Source: Crossaster papposus
Lineage: Eukaryota; Echinodermata; Asteroidea; Velatida; Solasteridae
Direction: 5' to 3'
DNA length: 64,000 nt
NCBI GenBank assembly: GCA_037893245.1
Contig: JBAIAA010000409.1
Coordinates: 668,501 to 732,500 of the forward strand
Under the pieces are notes generated by a model, which searched no databases, was not told the origin of the DNA, and saw only the letters and a program-made list of their open reading frames with translations. Positions 56,300 through 64,000 of this stretch are shown here, piece after piece; position 1 is the first letter of the stretch, and the number at the start of each line of letters is the position of its first letter. The position numbers and the translations under genes are program-made.

Positions 56300-57373
56300 T
56301 CACCTTTTATGAAATGGTTTCTCACCAGTGTGAATCCTTTCATGTTCATTAAGACTATTTCGGTGTGTAAAAGCTTTACCACAGGACTTACAGACAAATG
56401 GTTTCTCACGAGTGTGAATCTTCTCATGTCTTTTTAGATTAATTTGTTGTGTAAATGCTTTACCACAGGTCTCACAAACAAATGGTTTCTCATCAGTGTG
56501 AATCCTCTCATGTCCTTTAAGATGAGTTTGTTGTGTAAATGCTTTACCGCAGGTCTCACACACAAATGGTTTCTCACCAGTGTGAATCCTCTCATGTTCT
56601 TTTAGATTAATTTGTTTTGTAAATGCTTTACCACAGGTCGCACAAACAAATGGTTTCTCATTAGTGTGAATCCTCTCATGTCCTTTAAGATTAGTTTGCT
56701 GTGTAAATGCTTTACCACAGGTCTTACAAACAAATGGTTTCTCACCAGTGTGGACCTTCTCATGCCCCTTAAGACCAGCTCGGTGTGTAAATGCTTTACC
56801 GCAAGTCTTACAAACAAATGGTTTCTCACCAGTGTGAATCCTCTTATGTCCCTTAAGATCAGTTTGTCGAGTAAATGCTTTCCCACAGGTCTTACAAACA
56901 AATGGTTTCTCACCAGTGTGAATCCTTCCATGTTCTTTAAGACTAGTTCGTCGAGTAAAAGCTTTCCCACAGGCCTTACAGACAAATGGTTTCTCACCAG
57001 TGTGAATCCTCTCGTGTCCCTTAAGACCAGTTTGATGTGTAAAAGCTTTACCACAGGTCCCACAAACGAAATGTTTCTCACCAGTGTGAATCCTCTCATG
57101 TTCTTTTAGATATTTTTGTTGAGCAAAAGCTTTACCACAAAACTCACAAACATATGGTTTCTTACCAGTTTGAACCCTCTCATGCCCGTTTAGTGTATTT
57201 AGATATGTAAAAGCTTTCCCACAGGTCTCACAAACAAATGGTTTCTTTTCAGCATGAACCCTCTCAGATTGTTTCAGGTATTTTTTCTGAGTAAAAGATT
57301 CACCACAGGTCTCGCAAACAAATGGTCTCTCTACCTTCGGGTGACAAATCAGGTTAGGTTCTTTTGTGTCCAT
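56300..57373 (-). CDS. C2H2 zinc-finger protein, 12 fingers
   Basis: Likely nuclear DNA-binding protein. One uninterrupted 357-codon frame starts MDTKEPNLICHPKVERPFVC and consists of twelve fingers of 28 residues joined by HTGEKPFVC-type linkers, from residue 17 to the end. Fingers 3-12 have intact C2H2 ligands. Finger 1 lacks its first His (LKQSERVH) and finger 2 lacks its second (GHERVQ), so the first two are probably not zinc-bound. The frame stops right after a linker (TGEKPFHKR), suggesting that the array was cut short. There is no KRAB, SCAN, BTB or ZAD domain in this exon; an upstream exon cannot be excluded. Fingers are highly alike, typical of recently expanded clusters. It is the best host-gene candidate here. 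Confidence 0.82.
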   Translation of the reverse strand: MDTKEPNLICHPKVERPFVCETCGESFTQKKYLKQSERVHAEKKPFVCETCGKAFTYLNTLNGHERVQTGKKPYVCEFCGKAFAQQKYLKEHERIHTGEKHFVCGTCGKAFTHQTGLKGHERIHTGEKPFVCKACGKAFTRRTSLKEHGRIHTGEKPFVCKTCGKAFTRQTDLKGHKRIHTGEKPFVCKTCGKAFTHRAGLKGHEKVHTGEKPFVCKTCGKAFTQQTNLKGHERIHTNEKPFVCATCGKAFTKQINLKEHERIHTGEKPFVCETCGKAFTQQTHLKGHERIHTDEKPFVCETCGKAFTQQINLKRHEKIHTREKPFVCKSCGKAFTHRNSLNEHERIHTGEKPFHKR

Positions 57374-57517
57374 TTTGCCGAGGTACTTATCTCGACGTCC
57401 AACTAGATACTGCGTAAGTCTGTACCCTCCGACTGTACATAACGCTTGAGACTATGAAAGTGTCACTGCAGATGCTGGATGCTACCCTCTTCATCAAGTC
57501 TCCTCTTGATTGACTCA

Positions 57518-57615
57518 ACATTTTCAGATTCCAGACAGGACTCTGTCGACCGTGTTGCCACCTGGAACATTTTCAGATTCCAGACAGGACTCTGTCGACC
57601 GTGTTGCCACCTGGA
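57518..57615. repeat. 49 bp tandem duplication
   Basis: Two essentially identical units beginning ACATTTTCAGATTCCAGAC, upstream of the zinc-finger gene. Function unknown. Confidence 0.85.
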
Positions 57616-57775
57616 AACTGTGTTAAAAAACAAGCAAAATTTAACACTGAAATCTCTGCATTTGGTTTACTGCATGTATACTCTACAAGAATTGCATTCA
57701 TTTCTTGCAAAGTACATACCTCGCCCCCAAAGCGCACACCATAATGGCATACACAAGAATGGTTCTTCAACCATG

Positions 57776-57950
57776 CGTTTGTTTATGGTGTAAATGGAGG
57801 ACACATTGGGGTTAGGGTTAGAATCGAGAACGACTTCGATTGAGATTCGTGTACAAAACCAATGAGAGCCGTCGGAAACGTCGGAGTACAAACAAAGGAA
57901 ATTATTGAGAGGAACAAAAGAAACTCCTCAATTTACACCATAAACAAACG
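57776..57950. mobile_element. 175 bp MITE
   Basis: The inverted ends CGTTTGTTTATGGTGTAAAT and its complement flank a short non-coding interior. The following stretch, 57951-58636, is non-coding; it has repeated TGACCTTTGAC/TGACCTC words (58005-58200). Confidence 0.75.
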
Positions 57951-59130
57951 TACATGTACATGTAGATGTCTAGCCTACTTCTGCTATTTCCCTATTTTAC
58001 AACTTGACCTCAAATGACCTCTGACCTCGGTATATGACCTTTGATATCAACCTCACATGTAAGTTTCCATATTGCATCTTTGAGCCAAATTTGATTGCAA
58101 TTGTACGTCAAGTTTTTATATGAGATTAATTTTACCAGTTTTCAAGCCTATTTTTTCCTTTTAGATCTTGACCTCCATTGACCTTTGACCTCAGAACTTA
58201 ACCTTTAACACAACCATACTATGAAGGTTACACAAATATTGCATTTACATGTATGATCCAGTTTAATGAGAACTTAAAAATCTTGATTGTGATTGGTCAA
58301 CGTTGGCAATACGCCTGTTTAGTATTTCGATGGAGTAGCCCTGGTCAAACTCAAAGGTTATTCAGAATAAAACTTACTACGCACCGCGATCGATACGTCA
58401 CGCCCTTGATCCGCGACGCGGTCCACGTACATGTACGTACGTCCATGAGTGGAGTGCCTTTTCACCGCTGTATTGATACACATGAATCATACAGAGCGTA
58501 TGTCGTGAAGGCTAAATCCACGTCTGGTTTTACAAAATCTGGTAAAATTTACGTAAAACATTGACGTGAAAATGACGTCATATTCTGGTCGTAAAAAATG
58601 CAGACGAATTGCACAGTCCGGGCCCAGCTTCGTCATGACTAAAGCCCCGGTCACATCTTACGGTCATGAACGTAGTTGAACGTAGTACGGTGTGACCGTA
58701 GTTGACCCTAGTAGTCGTAGTTAAACGTAGTTAAACGTAGTTAAACGTAGTGGACCGTAGTTCTGAACGTACTTAGACCTTGAGGAAAGCCATGATTTGG
58801 CCGTAGTTAGCCCAAAGGTTTTCAACATGTTGAAAATATTTATACGGTCACCTTGAATACCTATACCGTACTGTGAGCCTAGTATATACGTAGTTAACCC
58901 TAGTTGACCCTAGTTGACCCTAGTTGACCCTACTTGACCGTAGTGTGGACCGTAGTTGACCGTAGTTGACCGTAGTAACCACGACACTACGGTCGAAGTA
59001 CGGTCAACTACGGTCGAACTGCGTTTGAAGTACGTTCACAGTACGGTCACACTACGGTTAAGTACGACAAGCAGGGTTAACTAGGGTGAAGTAGGGTGAA
59101 GTAAGGTTGAATTTAGGAGTTCCTGGACGA

Positions 59131-59138
59131 TATAAAAG
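59131..59138 (+). promoter_or_regulatory. TATA box of Harbinger transposase
   Basis: TATAAAAG lies 116 bp before the preferred ATG, right after the subterminal repeat field. Spacing suits a core promoter. Confidence 0.6.
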
Positions 59139-59246
59139 GGGGCCAGCATGCCACATGGTCCCTGCAGTCTGTCTAACCTTTTCTGGAGGACATACGTCTT
59201 GTCTGCTCATGCTTCAATTCTACTTCTTCAACTCCATACAAACACA

Positions 59247-60539
59247 ATGGGTGACAGAGTCAGGATGGCCAAGTACTTGGGTCAGGTCGACATGGAACTT
59301 GCTGGTCTTGCAAGAGACCTTGTGGAGTTGGAGGAGCTAGAGGAACAGGAAAGGAGGGAGGAAATAAGACAAAGAAGATGGTGGACCAGGGACTGGCTGC
59401 TGCGTAGACCCCTCCACGGCCAGTATGAGGCTCTGATGACAGAGCTTCAACTGGAGGACCCACATGCCTTCCATCAGTTCATGCGTGTACATGTGGCCAC
59501 CTTCCATGACATCCTGTCCAGGATAGAGAGGAGGATCACCAAACAGACCACCTATTTCAGGCGACCCGTCTCTCCTGGGCTAAAGCTGGCGCTCACACTC
59601 AGGTACCTGGCCACTGGGAACTACTACCGAGACATGAGGTTCGGCTTCAGGGTGGCCCACAACACCATATCAGGCCTCATTGTTGATGTGTGTCAGGCTC
59701 TGGTTGAGGTCCTGGAACCAGAGTTTGTCAAACTTCCCACAGAAGCTGAAGAGTGGCAGCAGGTGGCTCGGGCCTTTCAGCAGAAGTGGCAGTTCCCGCA
59801 CACCCTTGGTGCTCTGGATGGGAAGCACATCCGGATCAAGAAGCCACCCCACTCAGGGTCTACCTACCACAACTACAAGGGGTTTGACTCCATTGTACTG
59901 ATGGCCTTGGTGGATGCCCAATACCGCTTTATGTGGACACAGATTGGAGACGTGGGTTCCAGCTCGGATGGCCAGATCTGGAACCATTGCGACCTCCACC
60001 AAGCTCTGCAGGATGGTGTCCTTGGTGTCCCAGATGCAGACCCGCTACCAGGGGATGATCTGAACACCCCGTACTACATCATAGGGGATGACGCGTTCGC
60101 CATGAGGACCTGGCTGATGAAACCCTTCCCTCGGCGCGGTTTGGACCACGGCCAGCAGGTCTTCAACTACCGGCTGTCCAGAGCCCGTCGTGTGGTGGAG
60201 AATGTCTTTGGCATCCTTGCCAACCGTTTCCGCTGTCTCCTCTCCACCCTCCAGGTCCATGTGGATACTGCAGCACTCGTAGTGAGATCGTGTGTCGTCC
60301 TGCACAACTACCTGAGGGTGAGGAACCCTGCTGCAGACCAGCATCTTGTGGACCAGGAGGATGCTCAGCACAACCTCGTCGATGGTGCCTGGCGGGCCAA
60401 TGCCAACCTGTTGGACCTCACCCAACCACAGTGTGGGAACCGCGACAGCAGGGAAGCAAAGAGGCAGAGGCTGTACCTCAAGCACTACCTGACGTCACCA
60501 GCTGGCTCGGTTCCATGGCAGGACCAGCGTCTCCAATAA
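59247..60539 (+). CDS. HARBI1-like Harbinger transposase, intact
   Basis: DDE transposase that would cut and paste the element, acting in the nucleus with the accessory protein. I prefer ATG 59247 (MGDRVRMAKYLGQVDMELAG), giving 430 residues; the frame is open from 59148, but the extra 33 residues do not look like Harbinger protein. RRWWTRDWLLRRPLHGQYE near residue 50 is the family's N-terminal signature. Catalytic residues: Asp in GALDGKHIRIKKP, Asp in VGSSSDGQIWNH, Glu in RVVENVFGILANRFR. A GDDAFAMRTWLMKPF block matches the conserved region between them. Single exon, no frameshift. It is preceded by a TATA box. Likely functional. Confidence 0.9.
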   Translation: MGDRVRMAKYLGQVDMELAGLARDLVELEELEEQERREEIRQRRWWTRDWLLRRPLHGQYEALMTELQLEDPHAFHQFMRVHVATFHDILSRIERRITKQTTYFRRPVSPGLKLALTLRYLATGNYYRDMRFGFRVAHNTISGLIVDVCQALVEVLEPEFVKLPTEAEEWQQVARAFQQKWQFPHTLGALDGKHIRIKKPPHSGSTYHNYKGFDSIVLMALVDAQYRFMWTQIGDVGSSSDGQIWNHCDLHQALQDGVLGVPDADPLPGDDLNTPYYIIGDDAFAMRTWLMKPFPRRGLDHGQQVFNYRLSRARRVVENVFGILANRFRCLLSTLQVHVDTAALVVRSCVVLHNYLRVRNPAADQHLVDQEDAQHNLVDGAWRANANLLDLTQPQCGNRDSREAKRQRLYLKHYLTSPAGSVPWQDQRLQ

Positions 60540-61190
60540 TGAGCAGGGTCACCCAAACTCAGGTCTCCCAAAATCAGTTGGTTGAGCCCCCCAACAACCC
60601 CCCCCCCCCCCCACCAAACCCACCAAATTACCAGGGGCACACAAACTCATGTCATGATTTTAACCCCCCCCCTCTGCCCTACTTAAAATCAGGAGACCCC
60701 CACCCATTTATGAACCCGTTCATGTCTCTTTCATTTAATGATTATAATTTAACAGTTATAATTTGTTATGATCTTATTTATTATCTATTTCTCATTTGTT
60801 TTGATAATTTTACACACTTTTAATCCTTTAAATTGTTCGGTTTTTGTTTTATTAATTTATAATTTTATGTTCACGGCCCCGTGGAAGACCACATTATATG
60901 TGAACGAGCTACCCTGATAAAAGATCAGATAATAAATAAATAAATAAATAAACTCATTCTTTGGATTGAGTTTGGGTGCCCTGGGCCAATTTATTAAACA
61001 TTACAATTTGTTTTATTTCAAAATTAAACATTAAATGTTTAAGACAAATAAAGGACAAACAAACATTTCACATTTATAGCATCATAGAGTTGCTTTATTC
61101 TTTTGGGAGGATGTGGTGGGCCTAGGGCCGGGCGTAAAGCCGGGTGAATGTCGTATCCTTAAAAGGACCGTTCCCCACTTCCCCACCACC

Positions 61191-62125
61191 TTACTCATGT
61201 AAAGTGGCGAAGAAGTCAATCCCACCAGCGGGTGCACTGCTGGGACGCTGCTGGTCTGCCTGCTGCTGGTCTGGCTGCTGTTGGTGCTGCTGCTGCGACT
61301 GGTACTGGCGCTGCCAGTTAGCGATGAAACCCCCTGGGCACTGCTGCTGCTGTTGTGTGGCTGCGGCTGATGCAATCCCAAAGTCGCCAATGGTGTGGTG
61401 GATGGTGGCACCGGGCGGCATCTGCGGCAGTGGCGGCGGGCGTGGTGCGGCCTGGGCGACTGCTGCGACCTGAGTCCTGGCACGGGACTCCCGCTTGTAC
61501 TTCACAAGTAGAGCGGTCACCTCCACCTGCAGGCCCTCAAAAGCCTCCTCATCCATCTCGGCTGCCGAGAGGCCTACCATGCGGCCAAAAGCCGCTCGAG
61601 GACTGTCCTCCTTAAATGACACATAAAGGAAAAACATATTAAAATATATAACAATTTGAATTTAAATGAAATTGCAACTGGTGTGACAAAAACAATTTGG
61701 AACAAGTTTTGGACAAACACCATTTGCATCTGCAACCGCATTGCGGCTGGTGTGACAAAAACTATTGTATAATAAAATATTATATGTTTGTCCACAAAAG
61801 TCTTTTGGATACAATTAGTGGAGAAGCATGTTATGTTTCATCAAAATAGTTTTTTTACCTGTTGGGCAATCTGGGCCGTCTGCTGCTGATTGGCCGCCAA
61901 CCTCTTCTCTATCTTCTCAAGAAGGATGTCAGAAGGCTTCCTCTTCCTATAGGCGGAGCTGGTGGTCCTCTGGCTGGCAGTAGAGGCAGGCTCCTCAATC
62001 TGCGTGCCCGTGGGGGAGGTGGTCTGCTCCTGGTCGGAGTCTGACTCCGTCTCCCGTGGCGGTGTGCCCTCAGCTGCAGGTAGGTCGAATCTCTCAGGAT
62101 GCTTCCTGCGAAGCTGCCCCAAGAG
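61191..62125 (-). CDS. Harbinger accessory protein, 3' exons
   Basis: Two exons on the opposite strand converge on the transposase. Exon 62125-61859 is bounded by acceptor TTTCAG and donor GTAAAA; exon 61610-61191 by acceptor TTTAAG and ends in a stop. The join is in phase. The product has an acidic Ser/Thr-rich region, a basic RKRKPSD segment with a short coiled coil (LLEKIEKRLAANQQQ), then AAFGRMVGLSAAEMDEEAFE (BESS-like position) and a Gln-rich end. In Harbinger elements the second gene encodes a Myb/SANT or MADF DNA-binding protein that brings the transposase to the nucleus and to the ends. The DNA-binding exon would lie to the right of the window. Confidence 0.65.
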
Positions 62126-62261
62126 CTGAAAGTAGAAAAGAGCAGAAATATTCATGCATTAATACATTTTCAACATTCAACATTACCATTCAACATTAAC
62201 AATTTTCTTTGTGATTAAGTTATTTAGTCAATCATTAATTCAGTGTGTCAGTCAGTCAGTC

Positions 62262-64000
62262 AGTCAGTCGGTCACTCACTCACTCACTCACTCACTCACT
62301 CACTCACTCACTCACTCACTCACTCACTCACTCACTCACTCACTCACTCACTCACTCACTCACTCACTCACTCACTCACTCACTCACTCACTCACTCACT
62401 CACTCACTCACTCACTCACTCACTCACTCACTCACTCACTCACTCACTCACTCACTCACTCACTCACTCACTCACTCACTCACTCACTCACTCACTCACT
62501 CACTCACTCACTCACTCACTCACTCACTCACTCACTCACTCACTCACTCACTCACTCACTCACTCACTCACTCACTCACTCACTCACTCACTCACTCACT
62601 CACTCACTCACTCACTCACTCACTCACTCACTCACTCACTCACTCACTCACTCACTCACTCACTCACTCACTCACTCACTCACTCACTCACTCACTCACT
62701 CACTCACTCACTCACTCACTCACTCACTCACTCACTCACTCACTCACTCACTCACTCACTCACTCACTCACTCACTCACTCACTCACTCACTCACTCACT
62801 CACTCACTCACTCACTCACTCACTCACTCACTCACTCACTCACTCACTCACTCACTCACTCACTCACTCACTCACTCACTCACTCACTCACTCACTCACT
62901 CACTCACTCACTCACTCACTCACTCACTCACTCACTCACTCACTCACTCACTCACTCACTCACTCACTCACTCACTCACTCACTCACTCACTCACTCACT
63001 CACTCACTCACTCACTCACTCACTCACTCACTCACTCACTCACTCACTCACTCACTCACTCACTCACTCACTCACTCACTCACTCACTCACTCACTCACT
63101 CACTCACTCACTCACTCACTCACTCACTCACTCACTCACTCACTCACTCACTCACTCACTCACTCACTCACTCACTCACTCACTCACTCACTCACTCACT
63201 CACTCACTCACTCACTCACTCACTCACTCACTCACTCACTCACTCACTCACTCACTCACTCACTCACTCACTCACTCACTCACTCACTCACTCACTCACT
63301 CACTCACTCACTCACTCACTCACTCACTCACTCACTCACTCACTCACTCACTCACTCACTCACTCACTCACTCACTCACTCACTCACTCACTCACTCACT
63401 CACTCACTCACTCACTCACTCACTCACTCACTCACTCACTCACTCACTCACTCACTCACTCACTCACTCACTCACTCACTCACTCACTCACTCACTCACT
63501 CACTCACTCACTCACTCACATCACTCACTCACTCTCACTCACTCACTCACTCACTCACTCACTCACTCACTCTCACTCACTTATCACTTCACTCACTCAC
63601 TCACTTCACTCACTCACTCACTCACTCACTCACTCACTCACTCACTCACTCACTCACTCACTCACTCACTCACTCACTCACTCACTCACTCACTCACTCA
63701 CTCACTCACGTCACTCACTCACTCACTCACATCACATCACTCACTCACTCACTCACTCACTCACATCACTCACTCACTCACTCACTCACTCACTTCACTC
63801 ACTCACTCACTCACTCACGCACTCACTCACTCACTCACTCACATCACTCACTCACTCACTCACTCACTCACTACTCACTCACTCACTCACTCACTCACTC
63901 ACTCACTCACTCACTCACTCACTCACTCACTCACTCACTTCACTCACTCACTCACTCACTCACTCACTCACTCACTCACATCACTCACTCACTCACTCAC
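62262..64000. repeat. (CACT)n microsatellite, at least 1.7 kb
   Basis: It begins in GTCAGTCAGTCAGTCGGTCA, changes to pure CACT for over 1.2 kb, and from about 63515 carries interruptions (CACATCACT, CACTTCACT, CACTCTCACT). It continues past the window edge. It would sit in an intron of the accessory gene of Harbinger 3. Confidence 0.95.

Larger units (their letters stand above)
58637..62125 (+). mobile_element. PIF/Harbinger transposon 3, left part
   Basis: The left end is AAAGCCCCGGTCACATCTTA, followed by a dense field of CGTAGTTGACC/CGTAGTTAAA words (58660-58985) and then the same words inverted (58985-59106). A TATA box, an intact transposase (plus) and a convergent accessory gene (minus) follow. 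The first exon of the accessory gene and the right terminus must lie beyond the (CACT)n array, outside the window. Bases 60540-61190 are untranslated; they include an ATAAATAAATAAATAAATAA run. Confidence 0.75.

Noticed and set aside
56602-57109. Two 165-codon frames inside the zinc-finger gene
   Set aside because: Shifted-frame and antisense shadows of the 84 bp finger repeat.
58253-58564. 103-codon plus-strand frame
   Set aside because: No recognisable domain; the sequence is bordered by repeat-like DNA and the composition is not convincingly coding.
62262-64000. Telomeric repeat
   Set aside because: CACT tetramers do not match metazoan TTAGGG-type telomeres.

Overview
The window is metazoan nuclear DNA made almost entirely of transposable elements. 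Introns with GT-AG borders, a tRNA-derived SINE, Ty3/Gypsy and BEL/Pao retrotransposons, PIF/Harbinger transposons with HARBI1-type transposases, LINE tails and abundant foldback MITEs all point to an animal. The mix, together with scattered TAGGCCTA-type words and 'GGGCCAATTTCAT' MITE ends, resembles an invertebrate deuterostome genome. An echinoderm is my best guess, but the sequence does not prove it. The only convincing candidate for a host gene is a 12-finger C2H2 zinc-finger ORF at 56.3-57.4 kb.

1-21.1 kb is a deep nest of insertions. A degraded Gypsy element (A, minus strand, 1-3208) was hit in its 5' LTR by a second Gypsy element (B, minus strand, 3209-21105, TSD ATAG). B's 3' untranslated part received a 6.4 kb DNA element (D1, 4821-11236, TA target) full of AACCAGTT repeats. 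D1 contains D2 (5323-9037, TSD CAG), and D2 contains two further MITEs. B also carries a 793 bp MITE in gag (9 bp TSD), a SINE in its 5' LTR, and a copied piece of A inside that LTR region. B encodes gag, pro-pol and an extra 3' zinc-finger ORF that begins at a splice acceptor.

21.4-27.4 kb holds a four-exon HARBI1-like transposase gene whose first exon is split by a repeat-rich MITE, then foldback MITEs and an isolated spliced exon. 27.56-35.24 kb is a nearly intact BEL/Pao element with 706 bp LTRs and a GTTAC TSD. 35.8-38.4 kb is a dead Harbinger element with a LINE fragment in its transposase. 38.4-43 kb is mostly MITEs and foldbacks, one enclosing a LINE tail.

42.97-53.11 kb is a young Gypsy element (C) with LTRs that look identical. 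Its pro-pol frame is interrupted twice: by a TTAA-targeting element and by a 9-bp-TSD MITE. On paper both insertions leave the reading frame compatible across the gap. 53.1-56.3 kb is foldback DNA, followed by the zinc-finger gene. 58.6-62.1 kb is the left part of a Harbinger element with an intact transposase behind a TATA box and a convergent accessory gene. The last 1.7 kb is a (CACT)n array.

The best leads are the spliced zinc-finger ORF3 of element B, the pair of MITEs whose terminal repeats are themselves palindromes, the five-deep nest, and the 73 bp direct repeat in the element C LTR that brackets an intron-like segment.
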